From Halomonas sp. (GTDB lineage: Bacteria > Pseudomonadota > Gammaproteobacteria > Pseudomonadales > Halomonadaceae), in contig SKHS01000054.1 in NCBI GenBank assembly GCA_007116835.1, forward strand, positions 1-7,824: a DNA stretch of 7,824 nt, read 5' to 3'. Below are positions 1 through 6,663 of this stretch, piece by piece. Below the pieces are notes generated by a model, which was not told the DNA's origin, searched no databases, and saw only the letters and a program-made list of their open reading frames with translations. Position 1 is the first letter of the stretch, and every line of letters begins with the position of its first letter. A program made the translations under genes and the position numbers.

Positions 1-915
1 CTGTCCGTTGACGAACCGACTGTGTCCATGACTTTCCAGGTCAACGATTCGCCGTTCGCTGGCAAAGAGGGCAAGTTCGTCACCAGCCGTAATATTAAAG
101 ACCGCCTGGAGCAAGAACTGATCCACAACGTAGCGCTACGCGTTGAGCAGGGCGAAACCCCTGAGAAGTTCAAGGTTTCCGGCCGTGGTGAGCTGCACTT
201 GTCGGTACTGATTGAAACCATGCGCCGTGAAGGCTTCGAGCTGGCCGTGGGCCGCCCGGAAGTCATCATCAAAGAGATCGACGGCGTTAAGCAAGAGCCC
301 TACGAAGAAGTCATCATTGACTGTGAAGAGCAGCACCAAGGCTCGATCATGGAAGAGCTTGGCTATCGCAAGGGTGAAATGACCAATATGAACCCGGACG
401 GTAAAGGCCGCGTTCGTTTGGACTTTATTATTCCCGCGCGTGGCTTAATCGGTTTCCGTGGTCAGTTCCTAACCTTGACCTCCGGCACCGGCATTCTCAC
501 CAGCCGCTTTGATCACTACGGTCCGCTGAAGCCCGATGCCTCTATCGAGCGTCGCAACGGCGTTTTGGTCTCAATGGTAGGCGGTAAAGCCCTTGCCTAT
601 GCGCTATACGCTCTGCAAGAGCGTGGCAAGCTGATTATCGATCATGCCACCGAAGTTTACGAAGGCATGCTGATCGGTATTAACAACCGTGCCAACGACA
701 TGGTGGTTAACCCGACCAAGGGTAAAAAGCTCGATAACATGCGTTCAACAGGTAATGATGAAAACATCGTGCTGACGCCGCCGATCAAGTTCACCCTTGA
801 GCAAGCCATTGAATTCCTGGATTCAGATGAGCTGGTTGAAGTCACCCCCAGCCATATTCGTCTGCGCAAAAAGTACCTGACCGAAAACGAGCGCAAGCGT
901 TCCAGCAAGAAGTAA
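1..915 (+). CDS. typA: TypA/BipA ribosome-associated GTPase, C-terminal half (5' truncated by window edge)
   Basis: Reading frame 1 is open from the first base, so the gene starts before the window; 304 residues are visible of a family length near 605. The missing part is the N-terminal GTPase domain and most of domain II, so no G motifs are visible. What remains is the EF-G-like region with the family stretches SVDEPTVSM, GKEGKFVTSR and SGRGELHLS, then the EF-G domain V-like part from about residue 99 (EPYEEV), then the TypA-specific C-terminal domain with HATEVYEGM, GKKLDNMRSTG, DELVEVTPS and a basic tail ending RKRSSKK. TypA is a translational GTPase that binds the ribosome at the factor site and acts in ribosome assembly and in stress or cold adaptation (family knowledge). 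The gene ends in TAA and is followed by an intrinsic terminator, so it is transcriptionally separate from the transporter genes. The identification is very secure. Confidence 0.97.
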   Translation: MSVDEPTVSMTFQVNDSPFAGKEGKFVTSRNIKDRLEQELIHNVALRVEQGETPEKFKVSGRGELHLSVLIETMRREGFELAVGRPEVIIKEIDGVKQEPYEEVIIDCEEQHQGSIMEELGYRKGEMTNMNPDGKGRVRLDFIIPARGLIGFRGQFLTLTSGTGILTSRFDHYGPLKPDASIERRNGVLVSMVGGKALAYALYALQERGKLIIDHATEVYEGMLIGINNRANDMVVNPTKGKKLDNMRSTGNDENIVLTPPIKFTLEQAIEFLDSDELVEVTPSHIRLRKKYLTENERKRSSKK

Positions 916-953
916 GTCTCAGACAGCACGCAGAGACCTGTACATAGAGACAA

Positions 954-973
954 GCACTTGACAAGACAAGTGC
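954..973 (+). other. Small hairpin upstream of the typA terminator
   Basis: GCACTTG (954-960) pairs perfectly with CAAGTGC (967-973) around a 6-nt loop. It lies 4 nt before the stem of the intrinsic terminator, so the typA mRNA would end in two adjacent stem-loops. No T-run follows this first one, so it is not a terminator by itself. It may protect the 3' end or be chance; only the pairing is seen directly. Confidence 0.5.
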
Positions 974-977
974 CTCA

Positions 978-1008
978 GAAGCCCGCCTCCGTGCGGGCTT
1001 CATTTTTT
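978..1008 (+). terminator. Rho-independent terminator of typA
   Basis: A perfect 9-bp stem, GAAGCCCGC (978-986) with GCGGGCTTC (993-1001), encloses a 6-nt loop and is followed by A and then six T (1003-1008). The stem is GC-rich and lies 63 nt after the typA stop codon. This is a standard intrinsic terminator on the plus strand and isolates typA from the downstream transporter gene. Confidence 0.92.
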
Positions 1009-1048
1009 GAAACATTTTCCCCACCGCCCTGCCCTCCCTACCTTTACC

Positions 1049-1076
1049 GCGTAACGCCAAGCGCTTGGATTAACGC
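1049..1076. promoter_or_regulatory. Candidate operator: 12-bp perfect palindrome in a 28-bp dyad
   Basis: CCAAGCGCTTGG at 1057-1068 is its own reverse complement. Outside it, GCGT at 1049-1052 and ACGC at 1073-1076 match symmetrically about the same centre. The core AAGCGCTT with its central CG resembles operators of LacI-family repressors (family knowledge). The right half also forms the first four bases of a weak -35-like TTGGAT at 1065-1070, so a bound protein would cover that promoter candidate. Regulation of the downstream NSS gene is inferred from position only. The palindrome is certain; its function is not. Confidence 0.45.
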
Positions 1077-1093
1077 AACCTAAACGCTAGAAG
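1065..1093 (+). promoter_or_regulatory. Weak sigma-70-like promoter candidate for the NSS gene
   Basis: TTGGAT at 1065-1070 (3 of 6 matches to TTGACA) and TAGAAG at 1088-1093 (4 of 6 to TATAAT) are separated by 17 nt. The match is poor and could be chance. It is listed only because it overlaps the palindrome and because a promoter is expected between the typA terminator and the NSS gene. Confidence 0.2.
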
Positions 1094-1228
1094 GCTGGAA
1101 AGCGCCGCCGTTCTATCGCAAAGTAGCGCCAACCTCAGCGAGCCTACGGATCGCTGGCATCCTGCAATTCATACAAGTGTTTGGATACCTACCCCTGTCC
1201 TAACACTTCCACATGGACACTCCTTCAC

Positions 1229-2665
1229 ATGAGCGGTCATAACGTCTGGACTCATAAAGGCACCTTTTTGCTTGCGGCAGTTGGCTCTGCCGTTGGCTTA
1301 GGCAACCTCTGGCGCTTCCCTTATCTCACGGGAGAAAACGGCGGTGGGGCATTCATCTTGGTCTATGCACTGACGATTTTTGCCGTCGGCATTCCCATGC
1401 TAATTGCCGAAACCATGCTTGGGCGCACCAGCCGCCAAAGCCCCATTATGGGCATGCGGCATTTGACCAGAACCCACAAAACCTCCCGCGCCTGGGAATC
1501 CATCGGCTGGCTCGGCGCAGCCTCGGCCTTTTTGATTTTAAGTTTTTACTCGGTCATTGCTGGCTGGGCGCTGCATTACACCTGGCTCATGCTAACCGGC
1601 TCGCTAGACGGTGCGGATGCGCAAACCATTGGCGCAAGTTTCGATGCACTGCTGGCATCACCCGGGCTAATGACGTTCTACCACACGCTGTTTATTGCTG
1701 GGTCGGCGTTGATTGTCGCCATGGGCATTCACAGAGGCATAGAGACCGGCCTACGCATTATGATGCCTGCTCTGTTTGCGATTCTGATTGTGGTGCTTAT
1801 TTACGGCATCATTAACGGCGACGTTGGAGCCGCTGCCAGCTTCTTATTCACCTTTAATCTTAGTGACCTTAGCCTAGAAGGCTGGCTACAGGCGATGGGG
1901 CAATCCTTCTTCACGTTGAGCCTGGGAATGGGCGCTATCATGGCCTACGGCGCGTATATGTCCAGCGAGGCATCGCTCACCCGAACGGCAATCGCAGTGG
2001 CATTCGTGGACACTGCCGTGGCGATGGTGGCAGGTTTGGCGATCTTTTCATTGGTATTTGGCGCAGGGCTTGAAACTGGCCAAGGCCCAGGACTGATGTT
2101 TGTGACACTGCCGCTAGCGTTTGCCGACATGCCATTTGGCGCGCTGGTCGGTGGGGTATTCTTTATCTTGGTGCTGGGTGCCGCCGTCAGCTCGTCTATT
2201 TCACTGATTGAGCCAGTTGCCGCGTTCCTGGTAGAGCGCTTTGATATGACGCGCCCTCAGGCGGTCACTATTATGGTGATTGCCGCCTGGGCAATGGGTC
2301 TACTCACCGTGGTGAGCTTCAACATCTGGTCGGAAGGAACCATTTTCCATGTGCTGTTTGGCCGCAGTGCGTTTGATTTCATTGAGCTGTTGACCAACAT
2401 CTTTATGCCGCTGGGTGGCCTGCTAATTGCCTTGTTTGCTGGCTGGGCACTTACCCAAAGCGAAGTCATGAAAGAGCTTGGTAGCAACATTCAGTGGTTT
2501 AAAACCTGGCGTTTCTTAGTGCGCTTTGTAGGACCTGCGGCGGTGTCATTTGTGTTCTTGCGCACCATTCCCCAGGTAGAGGGCTATATCATACCGGCCC
2601 TGGGGGCACTGCTCATTGTAGGGGCGTTTGCACTTAGCCAGCGGCGACGCAACACCACGCCTTAA
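1229..2665 (+). CDS. Sodium-dependent transporter, neurotransmitter:sodium symporter (NSS/SNF) family
   Basis: This is an inner-membrane symporter of the LeuT/TnaT/Tyt1 family, which takes up amino acids or related compounds with Na+. The protein is 478 residues with about 12 hydrophobic helices. TM1 carries the broken-helix signature GSAVGLGNLWRFPY (residues 19-32); Asn26 and Arg29 line up with LeuT Asn27 (Na1 site) and Arg30 (extracellular gate). TM6 has FFTLSLGMGAIMAYGAYMS, the second unwound helix at the substrate site. Asp261 at the start of TM7 is an acidic residue of the sort seen in chloride-independent bacterial members. ATG 1229 was chosen because MSGHNVWTHKGTFLLAAVG fits the usual short N-terminus; the frame extends to a TTG at 1181, but those 16 residues are unlike the family. 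Neither start has a clear Shine-Dalgarno sequence. The substrate cannot be told. The gene lies 53 bp before the ABC genes on the same strand, with no U-tract terminator between. Confidence 0.93.
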   Translation: MSGHNVWTHKGTFLLAAVGSAVGLGNLWRFPYLTGENGGGAFILVYALTIFAVGIPMLIAETMLGRTSRQSPIMGMRHLTRTHKTSRAWESIGWLGAASAFLILSFYSVIAGWALHYTWLMLTGSLDGADAQTIGASFDALLASPGLMTFYHTLFIAGSALIVAMGIHRGIETGLRIMMPALFAILIVVLIYGIINGDVGAAASFLFTFNLSDLSLEGWLQAMGQSFFTLSLGMGAIMAYGAYMSSEASLTRTAIAVAFVDTAVAMVAGLAIFSLVFGAGLETGQGPGLMFVTLPLAFADMPFGALVGGVFFILVLGAAVSSSISLIEPVAAFLVERFDMTRPQAVTIMVIAAWAMGLLTVVSFNIWSEGTIFHVLFGRSAFDFIELLTNIFMPLGGLLIALFAGWALTQSEVMKELGSNIQWFKTWRFLVRFVGPAAVSFVFLRTIPQVEGYIIPALGALLIVGAFALSQRRRNTTP

Positions 2666-2671
2666 TATACT
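2666..2671 (+). promoter_or_regulatory. Possible -10 element before the ABC operon
   Basis: TATACT directly follows the NSS stop codon and matches TATAAT at five of six positions. No recognisable -35 box lies 16-18 nt upstream. If it works, transcription would start near A2678-A2679, placing the 2680-2705 hairpin at the very 5' end of the mRNA. It is a weak call because only one element is visible. Confidence 0.22.
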
Positions 2672-2679
2672 ACTAACAA

Positions 2680-2705
2680 CGCAGGTGGCACCGATGCCGC
2701 CTGCG
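2680..2705 (+). other. Strong leader hairpin upstream of livG-like gene
   Basis: An 11-bp stem, CGCAGGTGGCA (2680-2690) with TGCCGCCTGCG (2695-2705), encloses a 4-nt CCGA loop; all pairs are Watson-Crick except one G-U. It ends 4 nt before the GAGGA ribosome binding site (2710-2714) of the livG-like gene. There is no T-run after it, so it is unlikely to be an intrinsic terminator. It may stabilise the downstream mRNA, act at a processing point between the NSS and ABC parts, or modulate translation. The structure is seen; the role is inferred. Confidence 0.6.
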
Positions 2706-2718
2706 ACGCGAGGACCTA

Positions 2719-3489
2719 ATGAGACCCCTAATCGAGGTACAGCACGTCAACAAAGCCTTTGGCGGACTACAGGTCATCAATGACTGTTCGATTCGCGTCG
2801 AAAAAGGCTCAATTACCGGCATGATTGGCCCCAACGGGGCAGGGAAATCTACCCTGTTTAACCTAATTGCTGGGGCACTCACGCCAGACAGTGGCCGCAT
2901 TTTATTGGATGGCGAAGACATTACCTTACTCAGTGCCGACCAGCGTTTTCATAAGGGGTTGCTACGCACCTTCCAAATCGCCCATGAGTTTAGCCAGATG
3001 AGTGCGCTGGAAAACTTAATGATGGTCCCCCCAAACCAAGCCGGAGAAAGCCTCTTCAACACATGGTTCAAGCCAGGGTTAGTGCGCACTCAAGAAGCTG
3101 ACGTGCGTCAGCGCGCCTTGGAAGTCATTGAGTTTGTCGGTTTACACCATGTGCGTAACGAGCTGGCGGGCAACCTGTCTGGCGGCCAGAAAAAGCTACT
3201 CGAACTTGGCCGCACCATGATGACCGACGCCAAGGTAGTGTTACTGGATGAAATTGCCGCTGGTGTGAACCGCACGCTGCTAGGCGACTTGATGGGCAAC
3301 ATCGAGCGCCTAAATCGCGAAATGGGCTACACCTTCCTGGTCATCGAGCACGATATGGACATGATATCCCGACTATGCGACCCGGTGATTGTGCTGGCCC
3401 AAGGCAGCGTTATGGTGGAAGGCCATATTGAAGAGATACAAAATAACCCAGCCGTGATTGAAGCCTACTTTGGCACCGATGCGGCCTGA
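2719..3489 (+). CDS. livG: ABC transporter ATP-binding protein, LivG-like (branched-chain amino acid type)
   Basis: This is a cytoplasmic ATPase subunit of an HAAT-family importer, driving transport through the LivH/LivM permease pair. At 256 residues it has the normal LivG length. Visible motifs in order are Walker A GPNGAGKST (37-45), ABC signature LSGGQ (153-157), Walker B VVLLDE (173-178) and the switch histidine in IEHDMD (His211). The segment RTFQIAHEFSQMSALEN, around the Q-loop, is LivG-like. The usual DEPAAGLN after Walker B reads DEIAAGVN here, with Ile in place of Pro; this resembles a variant recalled from LivG-like proteins of alphaproteobacteria and is not obviously damaging. ATG 2719 has GAGGA at 2710-2714. 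It is the first gene of a four-gene same-strand run. The family is certain; the symbol reflects similarity, and the substrate is not proven to be a branched-chain amino acid. Confidence 0.93.
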   Translation: MRPLIEVQHVNKAFGGLQVINDCSIRVEKGSITGMIGPNGAGKSTLFNLIAGALTPDSGRILLDGEDITLLSADQRFHKGLLRTFQIAHEFSQMSALENLMMVPPNQAGESLFNTWFKPGLVRTQEADVRQRALEVIEFVGLHHVRNELAGNLSGGQKKLLELGRTMMTDAKVVLLDEIAAGVNRTLLGDLMGNIERLNREMGYTFLVIEHDMDMISRLCDPVIVLAQGSVMVEGHIEEIQNNPAVIEAYFGTDAA

Positions 3490-3531
3490 CAACAGATACG
3501 TTGCACCATAAAAATAGCCACAACAACACGT

Positions 3532-3554
3532 TCGCTACTGGCTAACCAGTGCGA
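3532..3554 (+). other. Hairpin in the livG-livF intergenic gap
   Basis: ACTGG (3537-3541) pairs with CCAGT (3546-3550) around a CTAA loop, and the stem continues below a single bulged T (3536) as TCGC (3532-3535) with GCGA (3551-3554), giving 9 bp. It sits within the 83-nt gap between the two ATPase genes, 18 nt before the livF-like start, and lacks a following T-run. It could be an mRNA stability or processing element within the operon. Only the pairing is directly supported. Confidence 0.5.
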
Positions 3555-3572
3555 CACAGCTGAGACGCGTTT

Positions 3573-4301
3573 ATGCCATCCACACCGTCATCTCCCCAGC
3601 CACTGCTTGAAGCACACGATGTGCACGGCGGCTATGGCAGTATGAATATTCTTAACGGGGTCAACATGACCCTGTATGCCGATGAAGTCGGCGTGATTGT
3701 TGGCCCTAACGGCGCAGGCAAATCCACCATGCTAAAAGCGGTGTTTGGGCTTTTGAATGTTAACCAAGGTGAGATTTTACTTAACGGCCAGCCGATTCAT
3801 AACCTACCACCCAACCAGTTGGTAGAGCGAGGCATGGGCTTTGTGCCCCAGGAAAAAAACGTTTTTCCTAGCCTGTCCGTTAAAGAAAATCTAGAAATGG
3901 GTGCCTACCTAAAACCGCAAAACGTCAAACGGATGCTGGAGCAGGTCTACGACTTCTTTCCACCACTGGTTGAAAAACGCCACCAGCCTGCAGGTGAGCT
4001 TTCCGGCGGCCAGCGTCAAATGGTCGCCATGGGGCGTGCACTCATGGCAGAGCCCAGCTTGTTGCTACTGGATGAACCCACTGCCGGGCTATCCCCCCTC
4101 TACATGAACGAGATTTTCGACCGCGTCAAAAAGATCAACGCCGCAGGCGTGGGGATTTTAATGGTCGAACAGAATGCTAAGCAGGCCTTGGCGATTGCCG
4201 ATAAAGGCTTTGTACTGGCAGCGGGCCAGAACCGCTTTACTGACACCGGGGCTGCTTTGCTTGCCGACCCTGACGTCGCCAAAAGCTTTTTGGGCGGCTA
4301 G
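3573..4301 (+). CDS. livF: ABC transporter ATP-binding protein, LivF-like (branched-chain amino acid type)
   Basis: This is the second cytoplasmic ATPase of the importer, expected to pair with the LivG-like subunit. The protein is 242 residues, normal for LivF. Motifs are Walker A GPNGAGKST (44-52), signature LSGGQRQ (143-149) and Walker B LLLLDEPTAGLSP with Asp167 and Glu168. The switch position reads VEQN, with Gln200 where most ABC ATPases have His; this is typical of LivF and not a defect. The family stretch GMGFVPQEKNVFPSLSV is also present. ATG 3573 has only a weak ribosome site (GAG at 3562-3564), but no better in-frame start is available before residue 24. A 10-residue Ser/Pro-rich N-terminus precedes the domain. 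The gene follows the livG-like gene after an unusually long 83-nt gap with a hairpin, and is 16 nt from the LivH-like start. Confidence 0.93.
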   Translation: MPSTPSSPQPLLEAHDVHGGYGSMNILNGVNMTLYADEVGVIVGPNGAGKSTMLKAVFGLLNVNQGEILLNGQPIHNLPPNQLVERGMGFVPQEKNVFPSLSVKENLEMGAYLKPQNVKRMLEQVYDFFPPLVEKRHQPAGELSGGQRQMVAMGRALMAEPSLLLLDEPTAGLSPLYMNEIFDRVKKINAAGVGILMVEQNAKQALAIADKGFVLAAGQNRFTDTGAALLADPDVAKSFLGG

Positions 4302-4317
4302 CCCGGGAGAGAAACAC

Positions 4318-5322
4318 GTGAACGAACTGGTCTTTTTTATCAATAATGTGGTGATTGCAGGCAGCGTTACTGGCTCGATTTATGCCATCGGGGCCATTGG
4401 CGTCACGCTGATTTTCAGCATTATGCGCTTTGCCCACTTTGCCCATGCCGACATGATGACCTTTGGTGCCTTTATGGTGCTGCTGCTCACAACGGCCTTT
4501 CCCGCAGCAGGTGCCAGCATCGGCGTGCCAACGGCGCTCGTTATGCTGCCGCTGGCCATGGTGCTAACCGCGGCGCTGGCGGTGGGCATTGATAAGGCAT
4601 TTTACAAACCACTGCGCGCTCACGGCGTTAAGCCAATCGTCTTGGTGATTGGTTCCTTGGGCGTCACGCTGATGCTGCAAGGGCTGATTCGCTTGTTTGC
4701 TGGCACGAGCGGGCAAAGCCTGTACGTGGATGACCGCAAAGAGATCTTCCGTATTGCGTTGCCCTTTGAGGGCGTACGCGCGCCCATTGTGATTACCGAA
4801 CCACAAATCTATCTGTTTGTGATTACCGTGGTGGCGGTGGTGGCACTGCACCTGTTCCTTAACCGCTCGCGGTTGGGTAAAGCAATGCGCGCGATGTCAG
4901 ACAACCCCGAGCTTGCTCAGGCATCAGGGATCAACACCAACACCATTGTGGCAGTAACCTGGGTGATCGCTGGTGGCCTAGCCGCTATTGCGGGCACGTT
5001 GCTTTCACTCGACGTAACGTTCAAACCTGACCTTAGCTTCTTCCTGCTGCTACCTATCTTCGCGGCTGCCATTGTTGGTGGAGTGGGCCACCCCTATGGG
5101 GCCATTGCAGGCGGTTTTGTCGTGGGCTTTGCAGAAACCCTAGCCGTATTTAACTGGAACGTGCTGCTGCGCCCTTTCCGCGACAGCTTTCCCGCTTGGC
5201 TGGAACTCCCCACAAACCTCGCCTTTGTAGGCACTGAGTATAAAATTGTGGTGCCGTTCTTTATCTTGGTCGCCATCCTGGTGTGGCGCCCAACCGGTCT
5301 GTTCAAGGGTAAGGTGATCTAA
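4318..5322 (+). CDS. livH: ABC transporter permease, LivH-like (branched-chain amino acid type)
   Basis: This is an inner-membrane channel subunit that pairs with the LivM-like protein. The GTG start at 4318 gives 334 residues (LivH is about 300) and has a good ribosome site, GGGAGAGA, at 4305-4312. An in-frame ATG at 4174 would overlap the livF-like gene by 128 nt and add 48 residues unlike any permease, so it was rejected. Evidence for the family includes the N-terminal GSIYAIGAIGVTLIFSIMRF followed by AHADMMTFGAFM, about eight hydrophobic segments, and the cytoplasmic coupling loop from Asn182 to Ile205 (NRSRLGKAMRAMSDN, then ASGI), where the ATPase docks. IVGGVGHPYGAIAGG and the ending WRPTGLFKGK are also characteristic. 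It follows the livF-like stop by 16 nt and its stop overlaps the next start by one base, so translational coupling is likely. Confidence 0.93.
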   Translation: MNELVFFINNVVIAGSVTGSIYAIGAIGVTLIFSIMRFAHFAHADMMTFGAFMVLLLTTAFPAAGASIGVPTALVMLPLAMVLTAALAVGIDKAFYKPLRAHGVKPIVLVIGSLGVTLMLQGLIRLFAGTSGQSLYVDDRKEIFRIALPFEGVRAPIVITEPQIYLFVITVVAVVALHLFLNRSRLGKAMRAMSDNPELAQASGINTNTIVAVTWVIAGGLAAIAGTLLSLDVTFKPDLSFFLLLPIFAAAIVGGVGHPYGAIAGGFVVGFAETLAVFNWNVLLRPFRDSFPAWLELPTNLAFVGTEYKIVVPFFILVAILVWRPTGLFKGKVI

Positions 5323-6650
5323 TGAGCCACTCCTCAAAAACACGCAACCCTGCCTACACCCCCCAGGACGCTACGCCTGATCAGCGACGTTTCCCGCTGC
5401 GTGAACTGGTGCTATTCGGCGCACTATTGGTCGCTGTGCTAGCGGTTTACGCGGTGATGGGAGCGGCCTACAGCACGCGTATGCTAGTAGAAGCCGCGTG
5501 TTACGCCATTCTTGCCCTGGGCCTCACCATTCAGTGGGGCTATGCCGGACAGTTCAACGCTGGCGTTATGGGCTTCGTCGCGCTCGGTGGCTTCTGCGCG
5601 ATGCTGTTTAGCGTGCCGGTGAACGATGCGTTCTGGGGCACTGAGCTGCCCGGTGAGCTTGGCCGCGTACTGCTTTACGGCATTGCCGCGACTCTGATCG
5701 TAGTAGGTGCCACCAAGCTAGACCGGCTGGGGGTTCCCAAAACGCTGCGTACCGTGATCGCCGTGCTGCTCGCCATTGTGCTTTACCTGGTGGTGATTAG
5801 CCTACTGCGCGACGTGACCAGCCAGATCCAGTCACAAGCTGGCTTTGTGGGCGGTTTTGGTTTGCCTGCCTGGGTAGGCTGGATAGTGGGCGGCGCACTG
5901 GCTGGTGGCGTTGGCTACTTTATTGGTCACGTGTGCCTTGGCTTGCGCAGTGACTATCTCGCCATTGCCACGCTGGGCATTGCAGAAATCATCAAGGCGT
6001 TTTTGAAGAATTCCGACTGGCTTACCCGTGGTACCGCCACGGTATCACCGCTGCCCTGGCCAACCCCCGGCCCCGCAGAGCTCGGCTTTACCCTTGCTCG
6101 AGCGATTTATCTTTCTGTGACAGCAGTGGTGATTGCGGTGATTTTCTTTCTGCTTCACCGCGCGTACCACGCCCCTTGGGGACGGATGATTCGTGCGATT
6201 CGCGACAATGAAGTCTCGTCCGCGGCCATGGGGAAAGATATCAACAAACGTCGCCTAGAGATTTTCGTACTCGGTTGCATCTTAATGGGTCTCGGTGGCG
6301 GTATGCTGGGCACCTTTAACAGCCTGTTTGACCCCCAGGGCTACCTGCCTCTTAACCATACTTTCCTGGTGTTGGTCATGGTGATTTTAGGTGGCCCAGG
6401 CAACAACCTTGGCACCATTTTTGGTGCAGTGGCGGTCTATATCATCTGGATTATGTCGGAACCGTTGGCGCTGGCGGTCATGCAAATGGCGGTGTGGATT
6501 GGTGAAGGCTGGTTTGATTGGGAGCCGCCGAGAAACCTAGAAAGCCGAGCACTCCAGGCACGGGTATTTGTGATTGGTTTGCTGATCACCCTGGTACTGC
6601 GTTTTGCTCCTAAAGGGCTGCTGCCTGAGAAAATCAAAACCCACGGCTAG
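5322..6650 (+). CDS. livM: ABC transporter permease, LivM-like (branched-chain amino acid type)
   Basis: This is the second inner-membrane channel subunit, 442 residues (E. coli LivM is about 425). A hydrophilic N-terminus of about 26 residues precedes roughly ten hydrophobic segments. Family features are the stretch ALGLTIQWGYAGQFNAGVMG, then GLRSDYLAIATLGIAEIIK, the coupling loop WGRMIRAIRDNE (286-297), GGGMLGTFNSLFDPQGYLP and the closing RFAPKGLLPE. The periplasmic-side GGPNGI motif of classical LivM is absent: after DWLTRG the sequence reads TATVSPLPWPTPG, suggesting a divergent subfamily. ATG 5322 shares its A with the TAA stop of the upstream gene and uses AAGG (5311-5314) inside that gene as ribosome site. 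It is the last gene of the run and ends 35 nt before the terminator hairpin. Confidence 0.93.
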   Translation: MSHSSKTRNPAYTPQDATPDQRRFPLRELVLFGALLVAVLAVYAVMGAAYSTRMLVEAACYAILALGLTIQWGYAGQFNAGVMGFVALGGFCAMLFSVPVNDAFWGTELPGELGRVLLYGIAATLIVVGATKLDRLGVPKTLRTVIAVLLAIVLYLVVISLLRDVTSQIQSQAGFVGGFGLPAWVGWIVGGALAGGVGYFIGHVCLGLRSDYLAIATLGIAEIIKAFLKNSDWLTRGTATVSPLPWPTPGPAELGFTLARAIYLSVTAVVIAVIFFLLHRAYHAPWGRMIRAIRDNEVSSAAMGKDINKRRLEIFVLGCILMGLGGGMLGTFNSLFDPQGYLPLNHTFLVLVMVILGGPGNNLGTIFGAVAVYIIWIMSEPLALAVMQMAVWIGEGWFDWEPPRNLESRALQARVFVIGLLITLVLRFAPKGLLPEKIKTHG

Positions 6651-6663
6651 TGCTTGTACCAAC

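Larger units (their letters stand above)
1009..1228. other. Intergenic region upstream of the NSS transporter gene
   Basis: Together with the typA 3' region, this leaves 313 bases (916-1228) without a gene. After the typA terminator it holds an extended palindrome (1049-1076), a poor sigma-70-like promoter candidate and a 6-bp hairpin, CAGCGA (1136-1141) with TCGCTG (1151-1156) around a 9-nt loop. The NSS reading frame is open back to a TTG at 1181, but the upstream 16 codons do not resemble the family. No convincing small ORF, RNA gene or riboswitch was recognised. Confidence 0.6.

Noticed and set aside
136..339. Minus-strand open frame inside typA (others of similar size lie at 657-953 and 842-1060)
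   Set aside because: These are antisense to a conserved gene or cross its terminator, with no recognisable domain or ribosome site.
1181..1228. TTG 1181 as the start of the NSS transporter
   Set aside because: The 16 extra residues are polar, contain Cys and Pro, and do not resemble NSS N-termini; ATG 1229 gives the typical short leader before TM1.
2680..2705. Hairpin after the NSS gene as an intrinsic terminator
   Set aside because: No T-run follows the stem; the sequence runs directly into the ribosome site of the next gene.
4161..4175. Gln in place of the switch His in the LivF-like ATPase as an inactivating change
   Set aside because: VEQN at this position is usual in LivF proteins, so it is a family trait.
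4174..4317. In-frame upstream extension of the LivH-like permease from ATG 4174
   Set aside because: It overlaps the conserved end of the LivF-like gene by 128 nt, and its residues do not look like a permease N-terminus. GTG 4318 has a good ribosome site and the right family start.
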